The notes beneath the pieces are model-generated. The model saw nothing but the letters and a program-made list of their open reading frames with translations, made no database searches and was not told the origin of the DNA. A stretch of DNA of 64,000 nucleotides from Protea cynaroides. Lineage: Eukaryota > Streptophyta > Magnoliopsida > Proteales > Proteaceae. Location of the stretch: contig CM053266.1 in the NCBI GenBank assembly GCA_028583415.1, positions 32,297,758 to 32,361,757 of the forward strand, written 5' to 3'. Positions 49,784-61,700 of this stretch are shown here, piece after piece. Position 1 is the first letter of the stretch; each line of letters begins with the position of its first letter. Both the position numbers and the translations under genes were made by a program.

Positions 49784-52700
49784 TCTAACCTATCCCGACC
49801 CCCCAACCTCACCACCCCAGCCTACTGCCTCTACAAGAACTACTGTCACCCAACCCTAACACCACCAGACCTACCGCCACCATCTACCATCCTCAAACCT
49901 TAATGCCACCAGACCCTACCGCCACTAAACCCTACTGCCAAACCCTTCCCTACCCACCTTTCCTCTTTCCGATCTTCTTCTTTCTCCCTAACATCTCGAA
50001 TTCCCACAAGCCTGCTTATCAATGAATTGAGAACCCTCTCTAAGGATCGGTTATTATCTTTTTTGACGGTATGGGCTGCCGTGTCTCCCTCGTTGCAGGA
50101 ATTTTCTTCGAAGAGATTGCACACATAGCCACCCTCAATTCTTCCTTGCTTGTATGAAGATCGAAACTTGTTGTAGATGTGTATCTCGTTTCCCAAAGAC
50201 TGAAACACGGCACCACAAATTATCGCCTCTAGTACTTCCCTAGCGGCATCTCTGTTCCAGGTATTTTACATTGTTGAGCACATATCGATTTGTTCTGCTC
50301 AAGTTTTTTAGACAAATTGTTCTTGGGTTGAGTTCATCACCATGCCTGATTCTTCAGAAGTTGTTTTTCCCAACACGAAGATCTCAAAAATTGAATTCAC
50401 TGCTATTGCACTCAACCCAATCAAGTTAGATGGGACCAACTATTTAATGTGGTCTAAAACGGCACACATGGCGATCTCTACAAGAGGTCTGCTAGGATAT
50501 ATCACTGTCACAAAAAGGCCCCTGCCCTCACAGACCGATTTTATGACAAATGGGCGTCAGAAAACTCTATTGTGATGGCATATCTAATTGGCTCTATGGA
50601 ACCTAAAATTGGCCGGGGGTATGTATTATTGTCTGATGCAACCAAAATTTGGAATGCGGCCAAGGAAATCTATTCTCAGGTTGGCAACTACTCCTTGATT
50701 TATGATCTCCATGTGAAGATTGGTGCAACTAAGCAAAGGGACATTATTGTATCCCAATACTATTCTAAACTCCGAAGTTTGTGGCAAGTGTTGGACTATT
50801 ACGACACCTTCACTGTTTTATGTTCTCTTGATGCTACTGCTATGAAACTTGCAAAGGACAAACTAAGGATGTATAATTTTTTGGCTGGCCTCAATGTTGA
50901 ATTTAATCAAATTAGCGCTCAAATCCTTAGTAAAGAGCCCCTCCCATCTTTAGAAACAAGCTTATGCCTTGGTTCAATCTGTGGACATGCGTCGTACATC
51001 TATGATGCCTACATTACTAGTAGAACAGTCAGCCCTCTAAACCACTTAGCAAAGTGGTGCTGCATTCTGCAAACCTTCCTCTTCTCGAGACCCCGTTCGG
51101 TGTGAACATTGTGGGAAGGAAAGGCATACTAAAGATACTTGCTGAAAATTACATGGCAAACAACTGATTTTGAGGCCAAGAAGCATGAGAAAGGGATATA
51201 GAGATCCAAGAATTTTCGGGCACCACAGGCCCATCAAATAGAAGCTTGCCCTCTTACTAGGACTCTACCTATGCTTTCAGCAGAAGAACTTCAGGCGCTC
51301 AGAAATCTGCTAAGGCCATCCTCTGCAGCTAATACCACTCTTGCATCATCATCTGACACACCAGGTTCATATTTTGTTCGGTCAGGTATTTATCATGCTG
51401 GTTACTGTGCTTCCTCTGTTTCTAGCCCACGGGTTATGGACACTAGAGCCACTGATCACATGACTGGTTCAGCCAGTTCCTTCTATCTATACTCTCCCTC
51501 TTCTGGGAAAGACACAGTCCGAGTAGCAGATGGGTCTTTCTCTCCTATATCTGGAAAGGGATCCATCCGCTGCTCCTTTGCCCTTACTTTACAGTCCGTT
51601 CTTCATGTTCCTAGTTTTTTTACAAATTTGTTATCTATTAGTAGTCTTACTAAATCTCTTAACTATAAAGCAACATTTTTTCCTTTCTCGTATGTAATTC
51701 AAGATCTGGTGAGCAAGAAGACGATTGTACATGATAAATTGCATGGTGGTCTCTACTTGCTTGATGATGGTCCTTCAAGCACCCACATAAACCTATACAC
51801 CACCTTCACCTCAAACTACCCCACATCACATTTATTCAACCGTGAGCACTCACCAACAGTAGCACAGACGTCTTGGTCACCCCTCCCCAGTTGTGTTCCC
51901 TTTTTTTATTTGAACATTGTAATAAAAACGAATTACTACGCGAAGCCTGTATTTTGGCTCAGCAAGCTAGTACAACCTATTTACCTAGTGGAATTTTTTA
52001 TTTAATACATTCTGATATTTGGGGACTCGCTAGGACTACTTCTATCTTTGGGCATCATTGATTTGTAACATTTATTGATTGTCATACTCGGGCTACCTGG
52101 GTATATCTGATCATAGTTGTCAAGGCCCCAAGGCGAACCAAGGCATTGGAGGCCTGACGGGGCGCCTAGGCGACCAAGGCGCCCACCTAGGTGATCAAGG
52201 CGCCTGCCTAGGAAACCAAGGTGCCCGATTTTCCAAGACATCACAAGGCCACCTGGGTGCCTAGGTGACGCCTTGACAATTATGTATTTGATGCATAATA
52301 AAAGTAACGTTTTCCAGTACTTCCGCCAATTCTATAACACAATAAAGACTCAATTCCAGGCTTAGCTGAAGGTACTTCGCAGTGGCAACGGGAAGGAATA
52401 CCTTGAAGGGACATTTCAACCCTATTTATCAGATAATGGGATTCTACATCAAACGAGTTGTGTTGACACACGAGCTCAAAATGGGGTTACATAGAGAAAA
52501 AAATCATCACCTTCTTGAGACTGCAAAAGCTTTAATGTTTGAGGGACATGTTCCAGCTCGTTTTTGGAATGATTATGTCCTGACTGCGGCCTCTCTTATC
52601 AATCGGCTCTCATCGAGAATTCTCGACAACAAAGCCCCTCTGAATCTCGTGCTCGGCAATACTTCCTTTGTGCTACCGCCAATGGTCTTTGGTTGTGTTT

Positions 52701-55700
52701 GTTATGCCCGCAACCATCAATCTCCCAATAAGCTTGATCCCAAGGGGCTCTGTTGCATCTTCATTGGCTACCCTGCCACACAGAAAGGATATAAGTGCTA
52801 CCATCCTCCCTCCCGGAGGACTTTTATTCCCAAGGATGTTCTCTTTCATGAGCACTTGATATACTACCTGTCACATCTTCAGGGGGGGAAGGATGCAACC
52901 CAAAGTATCGAACTTGAAGATGTGTCTCTATTTTTACCAGAAGAAACAGAAAGAGTCCAAGAAAGCGTCATCACGGATCCGGATCCATATGTTCTAAACT
53001 CAGACGCAATATCAGACCATGATACAATACCACCTTCTACACCTCTCCTATTCTCACAACCAGTCATAATGCCAAACCTCTGCAAGTCTACAGCCATGCC
53101 AGAAGCAAGCAAGGAAGGACCACTACCATCAATGCAACTTTACATGTCCCTTCGCCAACTCTGGATCCAGAGACTGAGCTTCCTCCTGGTAAGGAAATTC
53201 CTCTCTCTGATTCTGATCTACCTATTGCCATTCAAAAAGGTACTAGGTCCTGCATACTTCACCCAATTTCTAATTTTGTTTCATATAACTTTTTATCTCC
53301 TTCCTTTGATGCATTCATGTCATCACTTTCCTTTGTGTCTATTCCTCAGAATGGGCAAGAAGCAATTATAGATGAACGGTGAAAAGCTACAATGATGGAA
53401 AAAATGAGAGCCGTGAAGAAAAATTATACATGGGACATTGTTTTACTTCCACCAGGTAAGAGGCCAATAGGATGCAAGTGGGTTTTCACAGTCAAGCAGA
53501 AAATAGATGGCACTGTGGATCGGTATAACGCAAGGCTAGTTGCTCGTGGATTCACCTAAACATATGGGATTGATTACCAAGAAACATTTGCTCCAGTGGC
53601 CATGATGACAACAATCCGGGTTCTTTTGGCATGTACAGTACACCATAACTGGGATTTACAACAGCTTGATATGAAGAATGTCATCCTTCATGGAGAACTT
53701 ACTAAGGAAGTTTATATGGATTGTCTACCTGGTTTTACAGATGCGAGCACCAAAGGGAAGGTATGGAAGTAAAAACGCTCTCTTTATGATAGCATTTGTC
53801 TGGTTATGCTCAGAGTAATGCTGACCATATGTTGTTTATCAAGCATACATCTGGAACTTTCACTGCACTACTTGTATATGTGGATGATATCGTTGTTACT
53901 AGGACTCTGGGAGTAATGATGATGAAATTAGGAAACTAAAAGCATTTCTGATAAAGGAGTTTGAAATCAAGGATCTTAGAAAACTCAAGTACTTTCTTAG
54001 GGTTAAAGTTGCTCGCTCTACAAAGGGCATCTTTTTCTCTCAAATAAAGTATGTCCTCGATCTTCTCTCAAAAATAGGACTACTAGGGTGCCGACCATGT
54101 GATACTCCTCTGGATTCCAATACTAAGCTCAAGGAGAAAGAAGGAACACCAATGGATAAAGGCACCAGCGGTTAGTTGGAAGGCTTATCAATCTATCACA
54201 TAACAGGCCAGATATTGCATTGGCAGTAAGTTTGGTGAGTCAATTTATGCATGATCCCTACTCAACACATATGGAGGTAGTCTATAGGATTCTACATTAC
54301 CTAAAGGAAGCTCCAGGAAAAGGGATTCTACTGTCACCGCATGATCATCTCAAAGTGGAGGCTTATACGGATGCCGACTAAGCAGGTAGTCCAGACCGAA
54401 AATCTATCTCTGGTTATTGCACCTTCGTGGGCGAAAATCTGGTGACTTGGAGCAGCAAGAAGCAGAATGTAGTGGCCCGTTCCAGTGCAAAAGAAAAATT
54501 TCGGGCAATGGCCCAAGGAATATGCTAACTCTTATGGTTGAAGGGCTTACTCGAAGACTTGAAAGTCCAATGTCCTCAATCCATGACTCTGTTTTGTGAC
54601 AATAAAGCAGTAATCAACATTGCTCATTATCCTGTCCAGCATGATAGGACTAAGCATGTTGAGGTAGATCGCCACTTCATTAAAGAAAAGTTAAAAAGTG
54701 ATCAAATTCAGATTCCATTCGTCAAATCAAATGATCAGTCGGGCAGACATTTTCACTAAAGGTTTACCTGGGAAACCATTTCACACGATATTGTCCAAGC
54801 TGGTTATGCATGATATATATGCACCAAATTGAGGGGGTGTCGTAATTCATGGGTTCAAGGGTACTATTGTAATTTTATTTTCTTTATTATCATTAGGGAT
54901 ACAATTGTAATCTTGACTATCAATATTTCATTATAAATAAGAAGGCTGGGTGAGGAGATCATTATCTCTCACTCTCATTCTCTAATCCAACAGATTGTAT
55001 TATTGAAGCTGCAAGGGGCTGGTTCCTTGTTCTCATCATTCTCTAAGGTAGCTCTAGAGTGAAATTTTCAAGTTAAGGTGGATCCACTTATACTTTCCAA
55101 AGAAGTTTTCTGGGTCAAGTATGATCTCAGGGGTTTCCCAGGGGTTATCTTGACATCACTTCTTTCAGGCATAGCTGCAATTGATCTATATAATGCTGAT
55201 CTTCTCTTGGAATAATTTAAATCTGACTGCGGTTTTGGTCTATTGAGTTATTTTCATGTAAGATGTTGGATTCTTCTTTAACTTGTTTTTTCATCCATCC
55301 TGTCTGCTTAGCAATTGGGGTTCCATCCATTTCATTACATGTAGCAGTTTAAATGATTCCATGTTAGTCACTGCTTGCATGATTTGGTAATGGAACTCCA
55401 AAAACTGTTCAAAACAATAAGCTGGAGCATCTGGTTTCGCTTTTGTTAAACTATTCACACGATAGAGACTACTAAACAGTCCACACAGTAGGAACTGTGA
55501 GGAGTCCTCATCATATAGGACTGCTTGGTTATGCTGCTGAGTTGGAGAAGGACTTTACAGCCCTTGGTTGTTGAGTTAAAGAATGACTCTACAGTCCTTG
55601 TTGCTGAGTTGGAATAGGAGTATAGGACTCTACAGTCCTATTATGTTTACAGTTCTATTCAGTCCTATTGTAATTAGATCTCCTATTAGTATATGGATAC

Positions 55701-58700
55701 CTAATTAGTTTATTAGTTTGCTTTATTAGTTTCCTTTACCAATTAGGCTTCTTAATTTTCTTTTCCTATTTGGAGTTTATTTTATCTTTAGTTTCTAACT
55801 AGGATTCTAATCTGTAGAGTCCTAGATCCTATCTAATAATTGTTTTCTATTTTCTAAAAATATAAGCTACAAGGAGAAAAGCAAACATATACTCTCTCTT
55901 TCATTGACACGTTGATCCTCTCCATCTTTTCTTATTTTTCTATTTTGTTACATGGCATCTGAGCTTCAGGTTCCCTCTCATAGTAACCCTAAAAAGAGGG
56001 CAGGTGCACAAAAAGGGACTATGGTCACCCAAAGAGGGACAGTTACCCAAAAGAGGAATAGTCACGGACATGTCACCCAAAAATAGGGACAGTCACGGAC
56101 ATGTCACCTGAGAAGAGGGACCAATCACCTGAAAAGAGGGACCAAGTCATCTAAAAAGTGTCATGTATTGGCACATATACACCACCCAACGGTGGGCTAC
56201 ATGTGAAGGGGAGTATTGGGAATAGTCCCACATTGCTAATGAGATTGGAACCTTGGGTCCTTATAGATGGAGAATCCCTCCACTCACCAGTTCAAACTTT
56301 TGAGTTGGAAACTTGATATGGTATCAGAGCGGGTGTCGTTTTGAGAGTCGTATAAAGTTCTCCGTCTTGGTGTGCAGCCACCATTGCTGCCTCTACTGCA
56401 TCTTGTTATTAATTTTTTGGTTTGCTACTTGCTGATTTGCTGATCAAATCTGATCAGAATCTACTACCGTACTTATTATCGAGAGTTACTAATCAGTTTG
56501 AAGATCTCCCACCGTAACTTGTCCACGTAGAATATTCCACATGAGGAGGAATTGTAAATATATATCTGCTCAAGTACATTGAAGAGAGCTTAGCCTACCT
56601 ACTTATTGCACATGATACAACCTACTACATGCTCGTGTTTAGAACCTACTACAGTTGCATGTGATGCAACCTCTACTACCTTTAACCTACCTACTTGTTG
56701 CACGTGATGCAACCTACTATATGCTCATGTTTAGAGCCTACTACAGTTGCATGTGATGCAATCTCTACTAACTGCAAGCTACCTACTTGTAACACGTGAT
56801 GCATCTTACTATTTTTGCTCATGTTGGAGCCACCACTATACTTTGCTGCTACTACTACTACTATAACTGCTACTGCTACTGCTACTGCTACTACCTAGTT
56901 CACAGTGACCTATACTGTACTACTACCACTACTTGGTTCACAGTGACTTATACTGTGCTGCTGCTACTACTACTACTACAACTGTTGTTGCTACTACATG
57001 GTTCATAGTGACCTATACTATGTTACTACCACTACTTGGTTCATAGTGACCTATACTCTGCTGCTACTAATACTGTTGCTGCTACCACTACTACTGCTGT
57101 TGTTGCCACTACTACTGTTACTACTACTACAATTGCTGCTACTATTGCTATATTGTTCTAGGTTGAAGCCCTTACGTTCTCCCGTGCTCTAGCTTAAGGG
57201 GGATATTAAACTGTTCACACGATAGGGACTACTGAACAGTCTACACGGTAGGAGCTATGAGGAGTCCTCATCATATAGGACTGCTTGGTTATGCTGTTGA
57301 GTTGGAGAAGGACTTTACAGTCCTTGGTTGCTAGTTAAAGAAGGACTCTACAGTCCTTGTTGCTGAGTTGGAATAGGACTCTACAATTTTATTGTGTTTA
57401 CAGTTCTATACAGTCCTATTGTAATTAGATCTCCTATTAGTATACGGATTCTTAATTAGTTTATTAGTTTGTTTTATTAGTTTCCTTTACCAATTACGCT
57501 TGTTAGTTTCTTTTTCCTATTTGGAGTTTATTTTGTCTTTAGTTTGTAACTAAGATTCTGACTTATAGAGTCCTAGATCCTATCTAATAGTTGTTTTCTA
57601 TTTTCAATAAATACAAGCCACAAGGAGAGGAGCAACATATACTCTCTCTTTCCTTGACACATTGATTCTCTCCATCTTCTCTTATTTTTCTATTTTGTTA
57701 CAGCTTTTATTGTCAAGTCTGAAGACACACCAGAAACCCTTCCTCCCTTCACGATCAAATCCTTCGCAGCAACATGATCACCTACGCCAATCCTTAAATC
57801 AAGTGTTTGGGTACGATGGCATATAGAGAAAATTAAGCATTCACTCAGAACTGAACTGAACTCAAAATTATTCATGGGGTTATAATATTTGCATTCATGC
57901 ATTTGGTTGTTGGGGTGATTTGGGCACTTCTCTGAAACTCTTTAAAGAGATGAAGGAGAAGGCTTTGAGTTTGTTCCCCTGGACCAGATTTCAACCACCT
58001 CAATTGTAAACCCGCACCTAGAAAAACCGGCCTAACTCGATTTTTCTTCCCATTCTAGGGTTGTCTAGTGTCCACCATAGATGGAACCAATGCGATGGCG
58101 ACATAAGGTTTCTAGTCAAACCAGGTGCATGTATATTAGGAATGTAGATGTGATTCGGACCGGAAACAATCGGAATAGGTCCCGTTGCAGCCAATCCGAA
58201 CGCAAGGTTCCCAAACCTGTGGGACCGGACCCTGCATCCGGACAGACTAAAGAGACTGTACATGAATGACACTTGTCGAATTCGTGAGCTTGGGAAATTT
58301 GGAATATTCCCTGGACCCATAAACGAACCCTGTGGGTCCCAACTCCCTCTAACTACCTATTCTACGTATAGGGGAATGTAACCCTTCCTTTTCCCACAGA
58401 CTCGACACTTGTAAGAATTCCTAGTCTCCTACCTTCAGAAGAGTCCCACTCTAAAAGGGAACTCCTCAAACTAGAACTCCCTATTCCCCGCCCTTAGAGT
58501 CATGCATTTGTCCCAAGAGTTCTGACACATTCTCGTAAGGAAGGAGAATTGGAGGAGAAGGTGAAGGAAAGCAGCAAAAGGGTTTCCCCGGCAAACCACC
58601 AACGCTGTTCATCACACTAGCATCCCTACTCGAACGGATTGCCGGTAAGTGTTGTACCTCCTTGCTGATGGTTCAAGTAGGATAAGCAGATCTGTTTAGA

Positions 58701-61700
58701 GAGACTTTAATCTTCCATCCAAGGAGAAGCCCCGTTTCTCCATTAATGGCGAAATGGGATGACTTCATTCGAGTTAAAGGGAGAAAACCTTTTCGAAATC
58801 ATTCGAACATAAACCTCTATCTTAACTACGAAAAGTGTAGTGCTATGAATCCCAGGATTAAGAGGGGCAAAAATAAAAATGGATCCAAAAAGAGCCTAAG
58901 ACAGATCCTCAAGGTTCAATCATGACTAATACATGCAATGCATCAGTTTGCTCATCTTACATAACATATTTCCCTATAGTTGTGTTCTGTCATAAGTTTG
59001 TAGACCCATAGGAATGTTATTTCATTGTCCTATGGTTTAAAAAGACAAATGTATCTTATTGTGTCTCTTGTAAACCCAAGTTATACATTGAATGGTAAAA
59101 TTTCTCAAATCCCATGTTTATGAATCACCAAAATGGCAAAATATTCTGTAAACACTCACTCAAGTCTTTGGTTACTAAAACTAATACACAGAAGGATCCA
59201 AGGTATCAATGGTCTAAAATTACCCAACAAGAATGCAAATCATCTTCTCCATTTACAATTATTTAAAATGAACTTCATATGTTAATGTGAAACAGATAAC
59301 CTAAAATGACCCTAAAATCAATGCCACAGATTACCGCAGAAGGGGAAAATTAAAATTAAATAGCTTCAACAGTTTCCTGTAAATGGCAAGATGTAAGTCA
59401 GAATCAATTACATCTCCTCATTTAGTATCCAGATGGAATTTCAGTATATTTACTAAGATTACATGAATCCAATTGCACAGGTATAGAAGAAGATACCCAC
59501 TTCAAAATCAGATTTTTTTTGAGAAGACTGCTCGGCACTGTTCCAGACAAACTATTGTTTTGCAAATATCTGCAACCATCAGAAACATGATGTAAAAAAG
59601 ACTCTCTTCAACAAGTCAAAGATATGTATTCTTCAATATAGCTCAACTAAAAAGGGGAAAGTGAGCATGCTAAGGGTCCTTTTAAGGAAACGAACCCTAA
59701 CTAGTTGAGAAATTCCTCAGTATTTAATTAAGGAGGAAAGAAGAGAGTAGATAATCCCTAATAATAGGATTAGGTTCATTTTAGGCAAAGTAACGATAAC
59801 TAGTCTGGAAAGAAATTTAAATGAAAAAAGAAATATATATTAAAAAAAAATACAAATTATTTTTCTGGATTATGCTTGGGATCATTGACAGAATCCATAT
59901 GAGCTACCATTCACATTTCTTTTATTAAATAGGCATATAGCAGTGGGTCTTATTCAGGGATTCTCTAGACATTGATCACCTTATGCAGGTTTGTAAAGGG
60001 TTTGGAGGCTGGCAGAAACCAATTGCATCTTCCTTTTATCCTAGAAGCAATAGGATAGAACATGTATTGCAACAAATCTTTTCTCCATTTTTCTCCATTT
60101 CTGTTTTAGGAGGGGGGGAGTGCTTGGCATGGGGGCTGGGGCCAGAGCTACTCATTTATGGGAATAATTAGTTATTTGGATCCATAGTACAGTCAGCAGC
60201 TGCAATAGAGGGCTCATTAACGCCTGCAGCCACAGATATACCCCCCAGTGCCACCATAAAGTATGATCATATGAAGTCCCTTAAACTGTTTGGAAGTCAT
60301 AGTAACTAATATTTCAGGTAAAAGGTAATACTTACAATTCCTTCAAACCTGGTAGATCTGCTAAAGACGAAGGCAGTTCGCCAGTCAACTGATTGTTCTC
60401 AAGATGACTATGACAGAGAAAAAACAAATCATGACCAGGTTAAAATTTAGGGAGGGGGAACATGACTAAGAACACACAAAATAATTGGTTTTTACATGAT
60501 TTTCAAGTTTACACATCCACTAAAATCAGGTACTGGACCTGTGAGTGAGTTCCCATCAAGCCATCTGCAATCACAAGATGAGTAGTCATTTGTACGTTGT
60601 ACCAAGGAAACCAATTCTATAGTAGGAAATTCGTCACAGGATTTGGAACTTACAACTCAGCTAAGCTTGTCAAGTTTGTCAGCTCTGAAGGAATATTTCC
60701 TGTCAAATTCTTCCTCGACAAAAAACTGCCAAGGTATCATACAGCAAAAATGGTTTAACATAAATCAGTAGCTGTAGTTTCTGATAGGTAGGTGCAAAAC
60801 TATTTCTCAACAGATACCAAGATGAATGTATTGGAGCTGTCAGAAAAGAAGTACATGGAAACTATTCTTGGTTGTGGATCTGTGTTGCATTGCACCCATG
60901 ACCATGGAACTGGCAAGCATGGATCACCACCCTCTTGTGCCCAATCTGCTGTCGAGTAGTGTGACATTAAATCGGCAACAACTATTCCTGTATTGCATGA
61001 AACATTCCATCAGTAATGCCCAGATTAACACCGGGACCAAAGAATGCCATGCAAAAACGCTGCACAAGTACTTCTGGCAAAAGAATATTATTAACATGAG
61101 AGCATCCGCATACAAGGAGCCAAATCAATACCATCAAGAGAACCATCATTTATCCGCAGATACTTATTTATCTCTATGGCGTTCAAGAGCGGTCCTCTGG
61201 ATGAGTCAGAAGTTTTTTGAAATTGAAAGCTCAATATAAAGGGTAGTGATACGTTGGTTAATCCTGGTTCATACAGTCGATCTTTCCCTTGAGCATTTTC
61301 TTGAATATTGACTGCAGCTTTGGTGATCTCAGGTGTGCCAGGGAGAATAAGCCTAAATTTCCTAGTCTCATTTAGACCCAAATCTTCAATTTCCGCAAAG
61401 TACGTGCATGCCCACCCAAAACCTGGGAAGCCATCCAAGTTCAAGCGGTAAGTCAACACTCCACTTGTACCAACAACAGCTGTCTGCATCACTTTTTCAG
61501 GTGGTCTTTCATCTCTGTTAACATCAATAGGCATGATGGTTGAGATTTTCTTCGTGCCCGCAGCAACATCCACAAGATAGTTTGCCTTCTTCAAAGAGTC
61601 AGACTCCCATATTCTGTCAAATGGATCATCTGGATACCTGAAAAAGAGAATTCTCTTACAGAAAATGCCACAATAAAGGAGTAAAATAAATTTAGAAGAA

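Larger units (their letters stand above)
49486..54992 (+). mobile_element. Ty1/copia LTR retrotransposon C6 (defective; carries a hAT-type MITE)
   Basis: Short LTRs at 49486-49626 and 54838-54992, primer-binding site 49627-49638 (TGGCATCTGAGC), polypurine run TTGAGGGGG before the 3' LTR, target duplication GATTG (49481-49485, 54993-54997). It inserted into DUF936-like coding sequence. Related by gag and pol to C5, in opposite orientation. Confidence 0.95.
55444..57702 (+). mobile_element. Non-autonomous chimeric LTR retrotransposon N2
   Basis: LTRs at 55444-55952 and 57204-57702, target duplication GCTTT (55439-55443, 57703-57707), primer-binding site 55953-55964 (TGGCATCTGAGC), polypurine run AGCTTAAGGGGGA before the 3' LTR. 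The 1.25-kb interior has no coding domains: a TRIM-like segment and LTR (to 56318), a second and perfect primer-binding site at 56319-56330, then sequence homologous to N1. It is inserted in DUF936-like coding sequence. Confidence 0.93.
40257..59500 (-). other. Receptor kinase intron of 19.2 kb (exon 8 to 9)
   Basis: Contains C5, an old copia relic, C6 and N2, plus pieces of a DUF936-family gene. The part next to exon 9 (40257-41488) is AT-rich, with a repetitive GAAATTTCA/TTTTGGTC-like section (40655-40870 and 41404-41480) that may be a decayed inverted-repeat element. Confidence 0.88.

Noticed and set aside
58018..58320. 100-codon minus-strand open frame
   Set aside because: No domain; overlaps the CGGACCGG-rich stretch and does not supply the missing DUF936 N-terminus.
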